Source of the DNA: Devosia sp.
Lineage (GTDB): Bacteria > Pseudomonadota > Alphaproteobacteria > Rhizobiales > Devosiaceae
Assembly (NCBI GenBank): GCA_016713105.1
Contig: JADJPS010000006.1
Coordinates: 169,532-233,531, forward strand
Direction: 5' to 3'
Length of the DNA: 64,000 nucleotides
This document shows positions 1 to 10,000 of this stretch, one piece after another. The notes beneath the pieces are model-generated. The model made no database searches and was not told the origin of the DNA. It saw only the letters and a program-made list of their open reading frames with translations. Position numbers and translations under genes: made by a program. Numbering within the stretch: the first letter of the stretch is position 1; each line of letters starts with the position of its first letter.

Positions 1-545
1 GGGGAAATCGGCGTAAGGGCCAGCAAAGGCGAGTCGATGGGCAGAATCGGCCCATGCGCCGACAGGTTGTAGGCGGTGGATCCGGCGGGGGTGGAGAGCA
101 GGACACCATCGCAGATCAGTTCGTCGAGGCGGGTGTGGCCGTCGATGACGATCTCTATCTTGACTGCCTGGTAGGTCATGCGAAACAGCGACACTTCGTT
201 GAGCGCGAGCGCTGTCCGGACGCTGCCGTCGCTGAGGTGCACCTGCATTTCAAGGGGATAGATGCGGGTTGGCTTGGCAGCCGCGACGCGACTGGGGAGA
301 TCATCGGCCGAGTATTCGTTCATCAGGAAACCGACCGACCCGAAGTTCATGCCGTAGACGGGAACTCTTCGTGTCATCGTCCTGTGCAGTGTCTGTAGCA
401 TCAGCCCGTCGCCGCCAAGTGCGACAATGACCGCGGCGTGATCGGTGCCGCTGTCGCCGTAGCGATCACGAAGGTGCGAGGCCGCTGCATCGGCCTCCGG
501 CGTGCCGTTCGACACGAAACTGATCGGCTCAACCGGATTGCCCAC
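1..545 (-). CDS. nadK: NAD kinase, C-terminus cut by window edge
   Basis: NAD kinase phosphorylates NAD to NADP in the cytoplasm. About 181 codons are present and the rest lies beyond the left edge. Reading inward from the start one sees the Gly-rich phosphate motif ALGGDGLMLQTLHR, then a NMNFGSVGFL-like segment (here YGMNFGSVGFLMNE), and further on the signature STPAGSTAYNLSAHGP. These are family hallmarks. The start is the GTG at 545, because an in-frame TGA lies only 12 bases upstream of it, with a purine-rich AAGGGGT just before. The gene is divergent from prfB across about 114 bp, so the two promoters must share that spacer. Identification is firm; only the missing C-terminus limits it. 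Confidence 0.93.
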   Translation of the reverse strand, partial: MGNPVEPISFVSNGTPEADAAASHLRDRYGDSGTDHAAVIVALGGDGLMLQTLHRTMTRRVPVYGMNFGSVGFLMNEYSADDLPSRVAAAKPTRIYPLEMQVHLSDGSVRTALALNEVSLFRMTYQAVKIEIVIDGHTRLDELICDGVLLSTPAGSTAYNLSAHGPILPIDSPLLALTPIS

Positions 546-659
546 GACGTGACCCCTTCACCAGGCACGCTGCCTAGCACGCGCCTTCGGGTCGGGAAAG
601 AACGGGTTGATCGGCACGGCGTAGTCAACTACATGGGCTGCAACAGATTTGAGGAAGCA

Positions 660-1788
660 ATGCGCACCGAAATCGCCAAGGTAGTCGCCGAGATCGAGCA
701 GGTCGTAAGCCTGCTGAGGAGGCATCTTTGACTGGGGTACAGCCCAGGCACGCCTAGACGACCTCAACGCCCGTACCGAGCATCCCGAGTTCTGGGCCGA
801 TCCCGAGAAAGCGCGCCCGATCATGCAGAAGCGCGACGAACTGGACGCCCAGATCGGCGCGGTTCGGCATCTGGAGGCCTCGATCCGCGACAATTCCGAG
901 TTGATCGAGATGGGCGAGGCAGAAGGCGATGCCGAGATCGTCAAAGAGGCGGAGCAGGCGCTGCAGGAAACCCTTAGAGAGGCACGCTCGGCGCAGGTCG
1001 AGACACTGCTCTCCGGCGAGGCGGACGCCAATGACACCTACCTCGAGGTCCACGCCGGCGCCGGCGGCACCGAGAGCCAGGACTGGGCCAACATGCTCCT
1101 GCGCATGTACACGCGCTGGGCCGAGAGGCGAAAATTCAAGGTTGAGACCATGGAGGTTCACGATGGGGAAGAGGCAGGGATCAAGTCTGCAACCATCAAG
1201 ATAACGGGTCACAACGCCTATGGCTGGCTCAAGACCGAGAGCGGCGTGCACCGGCTCGTGCGCATTTCGCCCTACGATAGTGCCGCGCGCCGGCACACGA
1301 GCTTTTCCAGCGCGTGGGTCTATCCGGTGGTCGACGACACGATCAACATCGAGATCAACGAGAGCGACCTGAAGGTGGATACCTATCGCTCGTCCGGGGC
1401 CGGCGGCCAGCACGTCAACACCACCGACTCGGCGATCCGCATCACCCACGTGCCCACGGGAATCATCGTGGCGTGCCAGGCCGAACGCAGCCAGCACAAG
1501 AACCGCGCCACCGCCATGGCGATGCTGAAGGCCCGGCTCTACGAGCAGGAATTGCAGAAGCGCGAGGAGGCCGCAAACGCCGAGGCCGCCGCCAAGACCG
1601 ACATCGGCTGGGGTCACCAGATCCGCAGCTACGTGTTGCAGCCCTACCAGATGGTGAAGGACTTGCGCACCGGCCACGAGACATCGAACACGGGCGCCGT
1701 ACTTGATGGCGACCTCGACGACTTCATGGAAGCTTCTCTCGCAGCACGAGTGACGGGCTACGCCGACAGGGTCTCGGACGCCGAGTAG
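660..1788 (+). CDS. prfB: Peptide chain release factor 2, with programmed +1 frameshift
   Basis: RF2 recognises UGA and UAA stop codons and triggers peptide release on the ribosome. The reading frame is join(660..728,730..1788), 375 residues, the usual family length. The first 23 codons end at an in-frame TGA at 729-731; slipping one base to GAC at 730 gives the rest of the protein. The catalytic GGQ motif is in SSGAGGQHVN, and the stop-recognition tripeptide reads SPY (RISPYDSAARRHTSF) where the textbook form is SPF. The ATG at 660 is preceded by TTGAGGAAG. RF2 levels are autoregulated by the frameshift: scarce RF2 lets ribosomes pause at the UGA and shift. A convergent neighbour ends 12 bases downstream. 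Confidence 0.96.
717..732 (+). other. prfB programmed +1 frameshift site
   Basis: The site reads AGGAGG, then CAT, then CTT TGA C. A Shine-Dalgarno-like AGGAGG sits three bases before the slippery CTT, and UGA followed by C is a poor terminator. This is the same geometry as the classical prfB autoregulatory site. The downstream frame continues without a break into RF2, so this is recoding, unlike the accidental frame breaks elsewhere in the window. Confidence 0.95.
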
Positions 1789-1799
1789 CCCTCGCCCGG

Positions 1800-4700
1800 T
1801 TACCTGCTTCCCACCGTAGCGATGGCTGCGGCGTGGGTGATGCCGCCGCCGAAAGCCACAAGCCCCAGGCGCTCGCCCGGCTTGCGGCCCGGCAGAGCGT
1901 CGATCAGGGCCATCGGGATGGTCGATGAGCTAGTGTTGCCCATCGTCCGGATGATCGAATGGGCCGGCCGACCCGAGCGGCGGGCAATAGCGTCGATGAT
2001 GCGCTGATTGGCCTGATGCGGCACCATCAGGTCGATGTCGTCCATGCTGATGCCCTCGGCGGCGCAGGCGGAGGTGAGGGTTGCCGACATCGCCCTGACA
2101 GCGTCGGCAAAGACCTCGCGCCCATTCATCTGGATATAGCCTTCGCCGGCGCGCGGAACGCTCAGCAGGTCTCCCGGCTCGGGAGCGCCGGCGATGGTAG
2201 GCTGCGCGTAGGTGAACAGCGGACTACGATCACCGTTTGCGGCCTGGATGAGAGATGCCGTCGCCGCGTCCGCAAACAACACCGCGGTGTTGAAGTCGTT
2301 CTGGTCAAGCAGCGGCGACAGCACCTCCGAGGTCAGAACCAGGACTCGTGCCAAAGGGTGATTGCTCACATAGTCGCGGGCCTGTGCGAGGGCATAGAGG
2401 TATCCGGAGCAGGCGGCGTTGATGTCGTAGGCGGCGAGGTTGGCGCGGCCGGAGGTGGTAACCGCATCGGCCACGCGGCAGGCGAGTGACGGCGTGACCA
2501 CGTCGGGGGTCCCCGTCGCGGCGATGACGAGGTCGATGTCCCCGATCGAGAGCAGTTGTTCATCGAGGAGCCGGCGGGCAGCGGCGGTGGCCAGCGACAG
2601 CACGGTCTCGCCGGGCAGCACCCAGCGACGGCTCTCGATGCCGGTCAGCTTGACGATGTCGGCAGCGTCGCGGGTCTGCCAGTTGCCGCGCAGGTCGGAG
2701 TTGTGAATCTTGCGGCCGCCAGAAACTCCGGTGATCCCCGCCACTCCGACTGTGACAGCGGCCCTGCCGCCGACCGCCGGTGCCGCTGCGAAGCTGCGGC
2801 GCTTCAGCACCGCTTTGTCTATGCGCTCAGCGGTTACCGTCACCGGCCGCCTCAGGGCAGCAGGATCGGCCTCCACGAGGATCAGCGGCGCGCCAACAGG
2901 AACCTTCTGCCTCGGTTCGACCGGAACGGCGATAACCTTGCCCGACACGGTTGCTTGCACATCCACGGCTGCCTTGGTGGCCTCGACCACCGCGACCAGG
3001 TCGCCGACCTTGACGGTGTCCCCGGGTCTGACCAGCAGTTCGACGATCTCGACTTCGTCGTCGGCGGGGCCAGAACCGATCGCAGCGATTGCCGCCGGAC
3101 CGGTCTCCGCCTGCTCGATCTCCCACTCAAGGTCGAATTCGAGCATGTCCGCTGCCGCCTCCATGATGCGACGATAGGAGGGCAGGGTCTCGATCTGGCG
3201 TTCGAACTGGAACGGCACGTGGATATCGGCGCGCGCCACACGACGCGCGGCGACCGCGGTGCCGGCCCTTTCCAGCACACTGGCGATAACCTCGGCGCCA
3301 AATCCGGCAGTCTGGTTGTCCTCGTGCACGACGAGGAGCCTCCCGGTGCGGCGGACCGAGCGCAGGACGGCATCCTCATCCCAGGGTGAGATGGAGCGCA
3401 GATCGATGACGTCGAGCGAAGCGCCAGCCTTGCCCAGCGTCTCTGCCGCCATCAGGCTCTGCGTGAGCGGATTGCCCCAGGTGACGAGCGTGAGTTCGTT
3501 GCCCTGCACAACCAGTCGCGCCCGGCCGGGCCCGACGAACTGGTCTGCAGTGTCATCGGACGTGCGCCGGTCCGAAAGGTTGAGCGCGCTCTTGGGGTAC
3601 AGAAAGACCGTTGGCCGGCCGGACTCGAAGGCAGCATTGAGCAGACCGGCGGCGTCTCCGGCGCTGGAGGGCATCACTACGTCGATGCCCGGGATGTGCG
3701 CGAGAATCGACTCGAATGTCTGGGCATGGAACGGGCCGAGTCCGGCCTTGTACCCGCCACAGCTGACCATGAGGATGACCGGGCAGCGCCAGGCGCCATT
3801 GGTGCGCCAGTGCATCGATCCCAGTTCGGAGACGATCTGGTTGAAGGCAAGCGGCAGGAAATCGGCGAACTGAATAAAGGCAACCGGGCGCTGACCTGCG
3901 AGGGCGCGGCCGATCGAGGTCCCAACGATCGTGGACTCCGACAGGGGGGCATTGCGCACACGCCCCGGAAAGGCGGAGGAAAGCCCCCGTGTGACACCGA
4001 ACACGTCGCCTTTGGGATCCTCGATATCCTGCCCCAGCAGGTGAACGTCACGACTGGCACCGAGCTGGTCGCGGAGCACGCGGTTGATGGCTTCCCGCAT
4101 GGTGAGGCTAGGTGCGGCCGGGTCGCCACGATACTCACGCCGGCTCGCAAAGCCGGCCGGGTAGGGTGCCCTGGCTTCGCCGGCGGTGACCGGAGCAGGC
4201 TCGGCCCGCGCTTCGGCTGCTGCCTCCGCGACTTCTGCGATCAGGCCGGTCTCTAGCTGGGCAAGGGCGGTCTCACCCATCTGCGATTCCCGCAGCGACT
4301 GACGGATCGCGGCGAGCGGATCGCGTTGCGTGCCGGCCCTGATGTCTTCGGCAGTGCGATAGATCGACTGATCGTCGGCATTGGTGTGATCGGAGAGCCG
4401 CTCGAGCTCCATCACGATCAGGTTCGGTGCGCGCGTTGCACGGGTCTGGGTGACGGCCTCTTCGAAGACGGCGCGCGTGGCACCAAGGTCCGAGCCGTCG
4501 ACCCGCCGGATATTCAGACCCAGAAAGGTCTCTGCCGGCCCGTCGGGAAGGTCGAAGAACGTCTGACCCGGTGTGGTGGTGGAGATCGACCAGCGATTGT
4601 TCTCGACCAGGAAGACAACCGGGGCCTCGGTCCGCACGGCCTCGGCCACCGCTTCGAGGAACTCTCCCTGCTGGGTCGTACCGTCCCCGACGCAGCACAG

Positions 4701-5117
4701 TACCACCGGCGCATCGGGGTGGAACTTGATGGCCTGCGCATTGCCGACGGCGTGCAGGGCGTTGTTCCCGACCGGGCCGACCATTGAGGCAACCCGCAGT
4801 TCGCGCGCGGAGAAGTGCGCGCTCATCTGCCGGCCGGCCGAATGTGATGGTCCGGTTGCCAGCAGGCCGCGAAAAAACTCGACGACCGGCAGGCCGCGTG
4901 CTGCCAGCAGCGCCTTGTCGCGGTAGTGCAGGTGCAGCCAGTCATGCGGCCCGAGGTAATCTGCGATCAATGCCGTGGATTCGTGTCCGGCGCCCGAGAC
5001 ATGGAAATGGGCCAGTCCCTGCTTGACTAGGTCCTGTTCGACCCGGTCGATTTCACGCGCGAGAAACATCGCGCGATGCAGCCGCAGCATAGTCGGAATG
5101 TCTGAGGTCATCAGCAT
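1800..5117 (-). CDS. Fusion: 2-oxo acid dehydrogenase E1 alpha + E1 beta + lipoyl domain + FabH-like ketosynthase III
   Basis: A 1105-residue multidomain enzyme. Residues 1-290 are a thiamine-diphosphate E1 alpha (GDGTTQQGE at 144 and NN at 173 form the TPP/Mg motif). Residues about 338-665 are E1 beta of the branched-chain/pyruvate type (IQFADF, GPFHAQTFE). Residues 687-750 are a lipoyl-type domain with Lys715 in VEATKA. Residues 788-1105 are a beta-ketoacyl-ACP synthase III with a complete triad: Cys903 (NAACSG), His1034 (PHQANQRI) and Asn1061 (GNTSSS), plus YIQMNGREVF typical of FabH. No E2 acyltransferase or subunit-binding domain is present and no E3 gene is nearby. Known biochemistry: E1 decarboxylates a 2-oxo acid and acylates the lipoyl arm; FabH condenses an acyl group with malonyl-ACP. 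My inference is that the acyl group passes from lipoyl to Cys903 within one protein. The substrate is unknown. The gene follows bcp and the M23 gene on the same strand. Confidence 0.9.
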   Translation of the reverse strand: MLMTSDIPTMLRLHRAMFLAREIDRVEQDLVKQGLAHFHVSGAGHESTALIADYLGPHDWLHLHYRDKALLAARGLPVVEFFRGLLATGPSHSAGRQMSAHFSARELRVASMVGPVGNNALHAVGNAQAIKFHPDAPVVLCCVGDGTTQQGEFLEAVAEAVRTEAPVVFLVENNRWSISTTTPGQTFFDLPDGPAETFLGLNIRRVDGSDLGATRAVFEEAVTQTRATRAPNLIVMELERLSDHTNADDQSIYRTAEDIRAGTQRDPLAAIRQSLRESQMGETALAQLETGLIAEVAEAAAEARAEPAPVTAGEARAPYPAGFASRREYRGDPAAPSLTMREAINRVLRDQLGASRDVHLLGQDIEDPKGDVFGVTRGLSSAFPGRVRNAPLSESTIVGTSIGRALAGQRPVAFIQFADFLPLAFNQIVSELGSMHWRTNGAWRCPVILMVSCGGYKAGLGPFHAQTFESILAHIPGIDVVMPSSAGDAAGLLNAAFESGRPTVFLYPKSALNLSDRRTSDDTADQFVGPGRARLVVQGNELTLVTWGNPLTQSLMAAETLGKAGASLDVIDLRSISPWDEDAVLRSVRRTGRLLVVHEDNQTAGFGAEVIASVLERAGTAVAARRVARADIHVPFQFERQIETLPSYRRIMEAAADMLEFDLEWEIEQAETGPAAIAAIGSGPADDEVEIVELLVRPGDTVKVGDLVAVVEATKAAVDVQATVSGKVIAVPVEPRQKVPVGAPLILVEADPAALRRPVTVTAERIDKAVLKRRSFAAAPAVGGRAAVTVGVAGITGVSGGRKIHNSDLRGNWQTRDAADIVKLTGIESRRWVLPGETVLSLATAAARRLLDEQLLSIGDIDLVIAATGTPDVVTPSLACRVADAVTTSGRANLAAYDINAACSGYLYALAQARDYVSNHPLARVLVLTSEVLSPLLDQNDFNTAVLFADAATASLIQAANGDRSPLFTYAQPTIAGAPEPGDLLSVPRAGEGYIQMNGREVFADAVRAMSATLTSACAAEGISMDDIDLMVPHQANQRIIDAIARRSGRPAHSIIRTMGNTSSSTIPMALIDALPGRKPGERLGLVAFGGGITHAAAIATVGSR

Positions 5118-5228
5118 GGCCGCTGGACGCTAAACCGACGAGTGTGGAAAGGCCAGAACCAGTCCGCCATTTCCGTTCATTGCATGGCTGATTTGCGGCA
5201 TGCGTTGCCGACGTGCAATCGGATGCGG

Positions 5229-6407
5229 CTAGGTTCTTGCCCCGAGGAACTGCTGCAGCCGCTTGCCAACCGACAGGTACTGGGCCGGGTCTACCGCAAC
5301 GTCCTTGCGACGCACCTCGAAGTGCAGATGGGGGCCGGTGGATCGACCCGTCGAACCGACCTTGGCGATCGGCGTGCCAGTGTTGACGATCTGGCCCTCC
5401 TTGACCAGGAACGCCGACAGATGACCGTAACGCGTGGTCAGGTTCGGCCCGTGCGTGACCTCCACGAGATTGCCGTAGCCGGAGCGTTGTCCCACAAAGG
5501 TCACCTTGCCGTAGCCGGCGCTCAGTACGGTGGTCCCCTTCGGCGCGGGAAAATCGATACCGGAATGGAAGGCTCGCCCGCCGGTGAAGGGGTCCTTGCG
5601 GTTGCCGAAGGTCGAACTCGTGCGGATCAGCCCACCCATCGGCTTGTGGATGGGCGCGATGTCGATCGCAGTCCTCGCCGCCTTCAGACGGGCGAGTGCC
5701 AGGAAGACCTCGTTGGCGTCATCGACGATGCTGTCGCCGCCGGGGTCTCCGGTAGCTGGCAGCATGGGACCGCCAATGCCGTCCTCCAGGCCCTCGGGCA
5801 GTCTGGGCCTGATCCCGAGGTCGGCCAGCGAGTCCACGATTGTAGCGGTCGCCGATGTCGCAGAGCCGGCCAGCGCCGCCAGTGCCAGTCGGCTGTCCGT
5901 CATCATGCGGGAGACCGACACGGCCACTTCGCCAAGGTCGGTGTGACCGATCGGGGCTGCTGGCAATTCAGAGTCGGTGTGGGTCAGGGCCGCGGTTTCG
6001 ATGCCGAGTTCGGCCGCCTTGTCGGCCAGCTGTTTCACCAACTGGTGCTGTTCGAGGAGCAGTTCCTGCTGCTGGGTCAGTTCCTGCAGTTGCAGATTGA
6101 TGTCCCCGGCCTGGGCAAACTGTCGGGAATGCAGCCGGTCCACCTCCACCCTGAGTTGCGCGATTCGGTCCTCGTAGGCGGAAACCACCGTGTCGTTCTG
6201 ACCGCCAAGCAGTGCCGTGATATCCGGCGCCATCAACAAGGCGACCAGTGTAAGCAGGTTGGTGGCGACCAGCGCCGTGAACACGCCATAGAACAGCGCG
6301 GGGCGGATACCATGTCCGGTCGAAATGCCCGGGCGCGACATGGCGGCGGGCCGGCTGAACACCTTGGGCGCTGGCTTCTGACCACGCAGGGTTGCACGCA
6401 ACAGCAC
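5229..6407 (-). CDS. Membrane-anchored M23 peptidase with coiled coil
   Basis: Probable peptidoglycan endopeptidase or activator acting in the periplasm (392 residues). An N-terminal membrane anchor lies at about 36-60, followed by a Gln/Leu-rich coiled coil at about 75-135 and a low-complexity linker. A C-terminal LytM/M23 domain occupies about 270-375. The zinc ligands are visible: HSGIDF (HxxxD) and HLHFE (HxH), with YGHLS between them, so the site looks complete and catalytic. The assigned GTG start has GGGAG unusually close; a TTG six bases further in is an alternative. The bcp gene lies upstream with a 76-base gap on the same strand, and the E1/FabH fusion follows 111 bases downstream, so co-transcription is possible. 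Confidence 0.88.
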   Translation of the reverse strand: MLLRATLRGQKPAPKVFSRPAAMSRPGISTGHGIRPALFYGVFTALVATNLLTLVALLMAPDITALLGGQNDTVVSAYEDRIAQLRVEVDRLHSRQFAQAGDINLQLQELTQQQELLLEQHQLVKQLADKAAELGIETAALTHTDSELPAAPIGHTDLGEVAVSVSRMMTDSRLALAALAGSATSATATIVDSLADLGIRPRLPEGLEDGIGGPMLPATGDPGGDSIVDDANEVFLALARLKAARTAIDIAPIHKPMGGLIRTSSTFGNRKDPFTGGRAFHSGIDFPAPKGTTVLSAGYGKVTFVGQRSGYGNLVEVTHGPNLTTRYGHLSAFLVKEGQIVNTGTPIAKVGSTGRSTGPHLHFEVRRKDVAVDPAQYLSVGKRLQQFLGART

Positions 6408-6483
6408 TACTCCCGGAACTACCGAACTCCGGGCAATGATGATCCGTTAAGGTTAACAAGCGGCAAAATGCGCGACAGCGTAC

Positions 6484-6966
6484 TCAGGCCGGACGTTTCA
6501 GCAGGGCGCGGGCCGCGTCCAGGCGCTTTTGTGCATGCCCCTTGATACGCGTCGCGTGAATCACCTCTGAGACCCTGCCGTCCGGATCGATCAGCACAGT
6601 GGCCCTTCTGACGCCCATGAATTCCACGCCGAACATCTTCTTCAGCTGCCACAGCCCGTAGGCCTCGATCACCCGGTGATCCGGATCGGATGCAAGCACG
6701 GCGCAGAGTGCGTATTTCTCCCGGAAGGCACAATGGGCGGACACGGAGTCGGGCGATACGCCCAAGACCCGAACGCCGAGCCCCTCGAATTGCGGGATCA
6801 ACGCGGTGAACTCGATGTTCTCGAGCGTGCACCCCTCGGTGTCGTCCTGCGGGTAGAAGAACAGCACGACCGGATGCCCCCGATTGTCACTGAGGCGGAA
6901 GACCCGAGACCGATCGGTCATCAGTTCGAAGTCCGGGGCAGGACTGCCGGTGGGGATTGCGGGCAT
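6484..6966 (-). CDS. bcp: Thioredoxin-dependent peroxiredoxin, Bcp/PrxQ type
   Basis: Reduces hydrogen peroxide and organic hydroperoxides. The 160-residue product has the Bcp fold signature FFYPQDDTEGCTLENIEF, with the peroxidatic Cys in TEGC and the downstream GVEFMGVRRATVLID segment. The resolving Cys five residues after the peroxidatic one, usual in E. coli-type Bcp, is absent (Ile there). Two other cysteines (in AHCAF and ALCAV) might substitute, or it may act as a 1-Cys enzyme. I choose the ATG at 6966 because TGGAG lies six bases upstream; a longer frame starting at 7011 exists but has no such site. It opens a same-strand run with the M23 gene and the fusion enzyme. Confidence 0.9.
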   Translation of the reverse strand: MPAIPTGSPAPDFELMTDRSRVFRLSDNRGHPVVLFFYPQDDTEGCTLENIEFTALIPQFEGLGVRVLGVSPDSVSAHCAFREKYALCAVLASDPDHRVIEAYGLWQLKKMFGVEFMGVRRATVLIDPDGRVSEVIHATRIKGHAQKRLDAARALLKRPA

Positions 6967-7068
6967 GGCCATCTCCAGTTGGGGCCGAAATTCTGCGGGT
7001 GTCGGTGCCACATTGCAGCCGGTATCATCGGGCAGGTGAACCGCCGCTCCGGATGATTCTAGATTAGG

Positions 7069-10000
7069 GTGGCGAACCGGGCAGTCTCAAGTCGGAAAGC
7101 AGTGAAACCTACTCCCGTCCCAGGCATCAAGCACCGCAAGCGCTCGGCATGGCGCGTCCTGGTCAGGGTGGCGGCCGCCGCCATTGCAGCACCCGTGCTT
7201 GTGCTGGTGCTGCTCTATGCCGTTCTGCTGGCGACGCCGATTCCATTGCCCTTTGTCAGCCAGCAGGTGCGCAACATCGTTGTTGGCATGATGCCCGCTG
7301 GCAGCCAGCTGGAACTGGGCGAAATGGCGCTGGCACTCGAGGACTTCGTCTGGCCTGTCATCCAGTTCAGCCCGGTCGTGTTCACCGACGTCAAGACCGG
7401 TGGAACGGTCAGCATGGAGGCACTGGAGGTGGGCTTTTCACCGGTCCGTGCCCTCGTCGGCCAGCCGGGCGCGACGGTCACCATCGTCGGCCCTCACCTG
7501 CAGGTCAACCAGGACATCTTCGGGCCGCGGCTCGCGAAGTTCGAACTGGTGGACGAGCCCGACGGCACACGCACGGTTCGTGTCATCGAGGGGCAGGACG
7601 AGTTTCCGGACGTCGCGTTCTCCAGTGAAGGGCTGGATGTGCGCGGCACGGTGCCCGATCCCAAGCTGGGCATCCGTTCCGACAATGACTGGCTGGTCTA
7701 CAATCTCGAGGCGGCGGCCGAAGGGATCGCCGGAATCATCCAGCAGGCGCGCAGCGGCAGTTTTTCCAAGCTGGTGGTGCGCGGCGGCACACTGGACATG
7801 AATGATGCGCTCTACGGCGTGTTCAGGACCTTCAGGGACATATCGCTCGATATCGCCCCGGCGAGTGACGCCATGTCCGCGGCCGGCAGCTTCTCCGTGG
7901 ACTTTGGCGGTACCGTGATGCACGGGATGGTCGAGTGGCTGGAGGGCGAGGGCGAAACCGGTCGCCTCAAGGCTTCGATCACGAACTTCGATCCGGCGGC
8001 GTTTTCGCCCATGGTGGGCGACACGAGCGCCCCGGCTACGGTCGTGGGTTCGATGTCGGTCTCGATGGACGTCGGCTTTCTTGGCACCGGCCGGAGAGTC
8101 TCCGACGGCCTGTTCCACCTCGACATGACCGGCATGGATGTGAAGACGCCCAATGGTTACGAGCCGATCGCGACGTCGATCGCGGAGGTGCGCTGGGATC
8201 CATCCGTGGGCCAGTTCACGATGGATGAGACCCAGGTCAGCGTGGGCAACAACACGGCCTATGTGAAAGGCGTCTTCCGCCTCGGTCTCGACACCCAATA
8301 TGGTCCGACTGTCAGCATCTCCCTGACCGGACGCGACATCTCGCTGGCCTCGGATATCGGGCCGCCCGCCGAGCCGTTCGTCGAGATGAGCCTCGCGGCG
8401 TGGTCGGCACCGCTCTACGGAGCGACCGGCATCGACCAGTTCGAGATCAGGAAGGCAGACGGCTCGCAGATTGCCGCACGAGGGCGCGTCGATATGCTGC
8501 TCGATGGCGCGGGCTTCGACATGACGGTGGCCGGCGATGGTATCAGTGCCGACGATCTCAAGCGCGTCTGGCCGCCGTTTCTGGCCAAGGAGAGCCGGGA
8601 GTGGTTCGTCAAGAGCGTGGTGGCAGGGAAGCTCAAGGCGTCGTCCATGCGGTACGACTTCCCCGTCGGGTCGCTGGACCTGACGGCCGAGGACCAGGCA
8701 CTTCCCGCAGGGGCGATCACCATCGACATCGTCGGCGAAGGGGTGGTGATCAAGGCCGTGGACAGCATGGCGCCGATCAAGCTCGAGGGTGACACCCAAC
8801 TCACCATGCGCGATTCCGGCGTCACGATTTCGGCCGACGGCGCGACGATACCGACCGAGAAGGGCACCATTGCCGTTGCCAACGTGGCGTTTGTGATTGG
8901 TTCGGATGGAAGCGACACGACCGTCTACGAAATCTCCGGCGATCTCTCCAGCGGTGTTCCGGCCCTGGTGGCGCTGGCCAGGGAGCAGCAGCCGGAGGCC
9001 ATCAAGAACGCGAACCTGCCGGTCGACCTCGACACGCTCACCGGCAACGTCAGCCTGTCCCTGGTGTCAACGATTGCCATGGACAAGCATACCGACCAGT
9101 TGAAGAGCCTCGACTATGCCATCAACGGGGTGGGGCAGGATCTCGGCTCGACGGCGCAGTTCGACGGCCACACCATTGGCAATGGCCAACTGTCGTTCGT
9201 TGTATCCCAGGCTGGCTACAGGGTGGCGGGCCAGGGCCAGATCGACGGCATATCCGCCGACGTGACGATCGACGGCAAGCTCGCCGAGGGCGCTCCGCCT
9301 CCCACCGTGCTGGTGAGCACCACAGTGAGTGCCGGCGACCTCAAGAAGCTGGGGGTCGACGCCTCGCAGTTCCTCTCCGGCTCGGCGAGCCTGGTCGCCA
9401 GGCCAATGGAGGACGGGACCATCCAGGTGGCGCTCGATCTCAGCAAGGCAGGGCTGACGATCAAGGATCTCGGGATCACCAAGGCGGTGGGCGTCGCGGG
9501 TGAGGCGCAGGCGGCAATCAAGCTCACCGGCGACGTGGCCGAGGTCAGCCAAATCGACATCGGTTTCGGTGACGTCCGCCTCAAGGGAGCGATCGACTTC
9601 GATCTCAAGAAGGGGTTGCAGGCGGCCGAGTTCACCACCTTCAGGTTGAGCCCGGATGACGATGCACAGCTTGCGCTGGCGCCTGTGAAGGACGGGTACG
9701 AGATCAAGCTGCGTGGCAACCAACTGGATCTCAAGCCGATGTTGCAGCGGTTCTTCTCCCTCAGTGGCGACTCCACCGGCGGTCCGCAGGCCACGGCCAT
9801 CAACCAGACGATCGTGGTGGACGCCGAACTCAAGCGCGCACTGGGATTCTACAAGACAACGGCGTTCAACGTGGACCTCGACCTGGCGTTGCGTGGGGCC
9901 GACCTGCAGCGGGTCAGCCTGCAGGCCAACCTCGGCGGCGATCGCAGCGTGTCGGTCACGACCAACAAGACGCCGGACGGGAAGGTAATGTCGGTTGCCT

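Noticed and set aside
5142..6545. Long forward-strand frame over the M23 gene
   Set aside because: Antisense to a gene with intact zinc-site motifs; no motif in its own translation.
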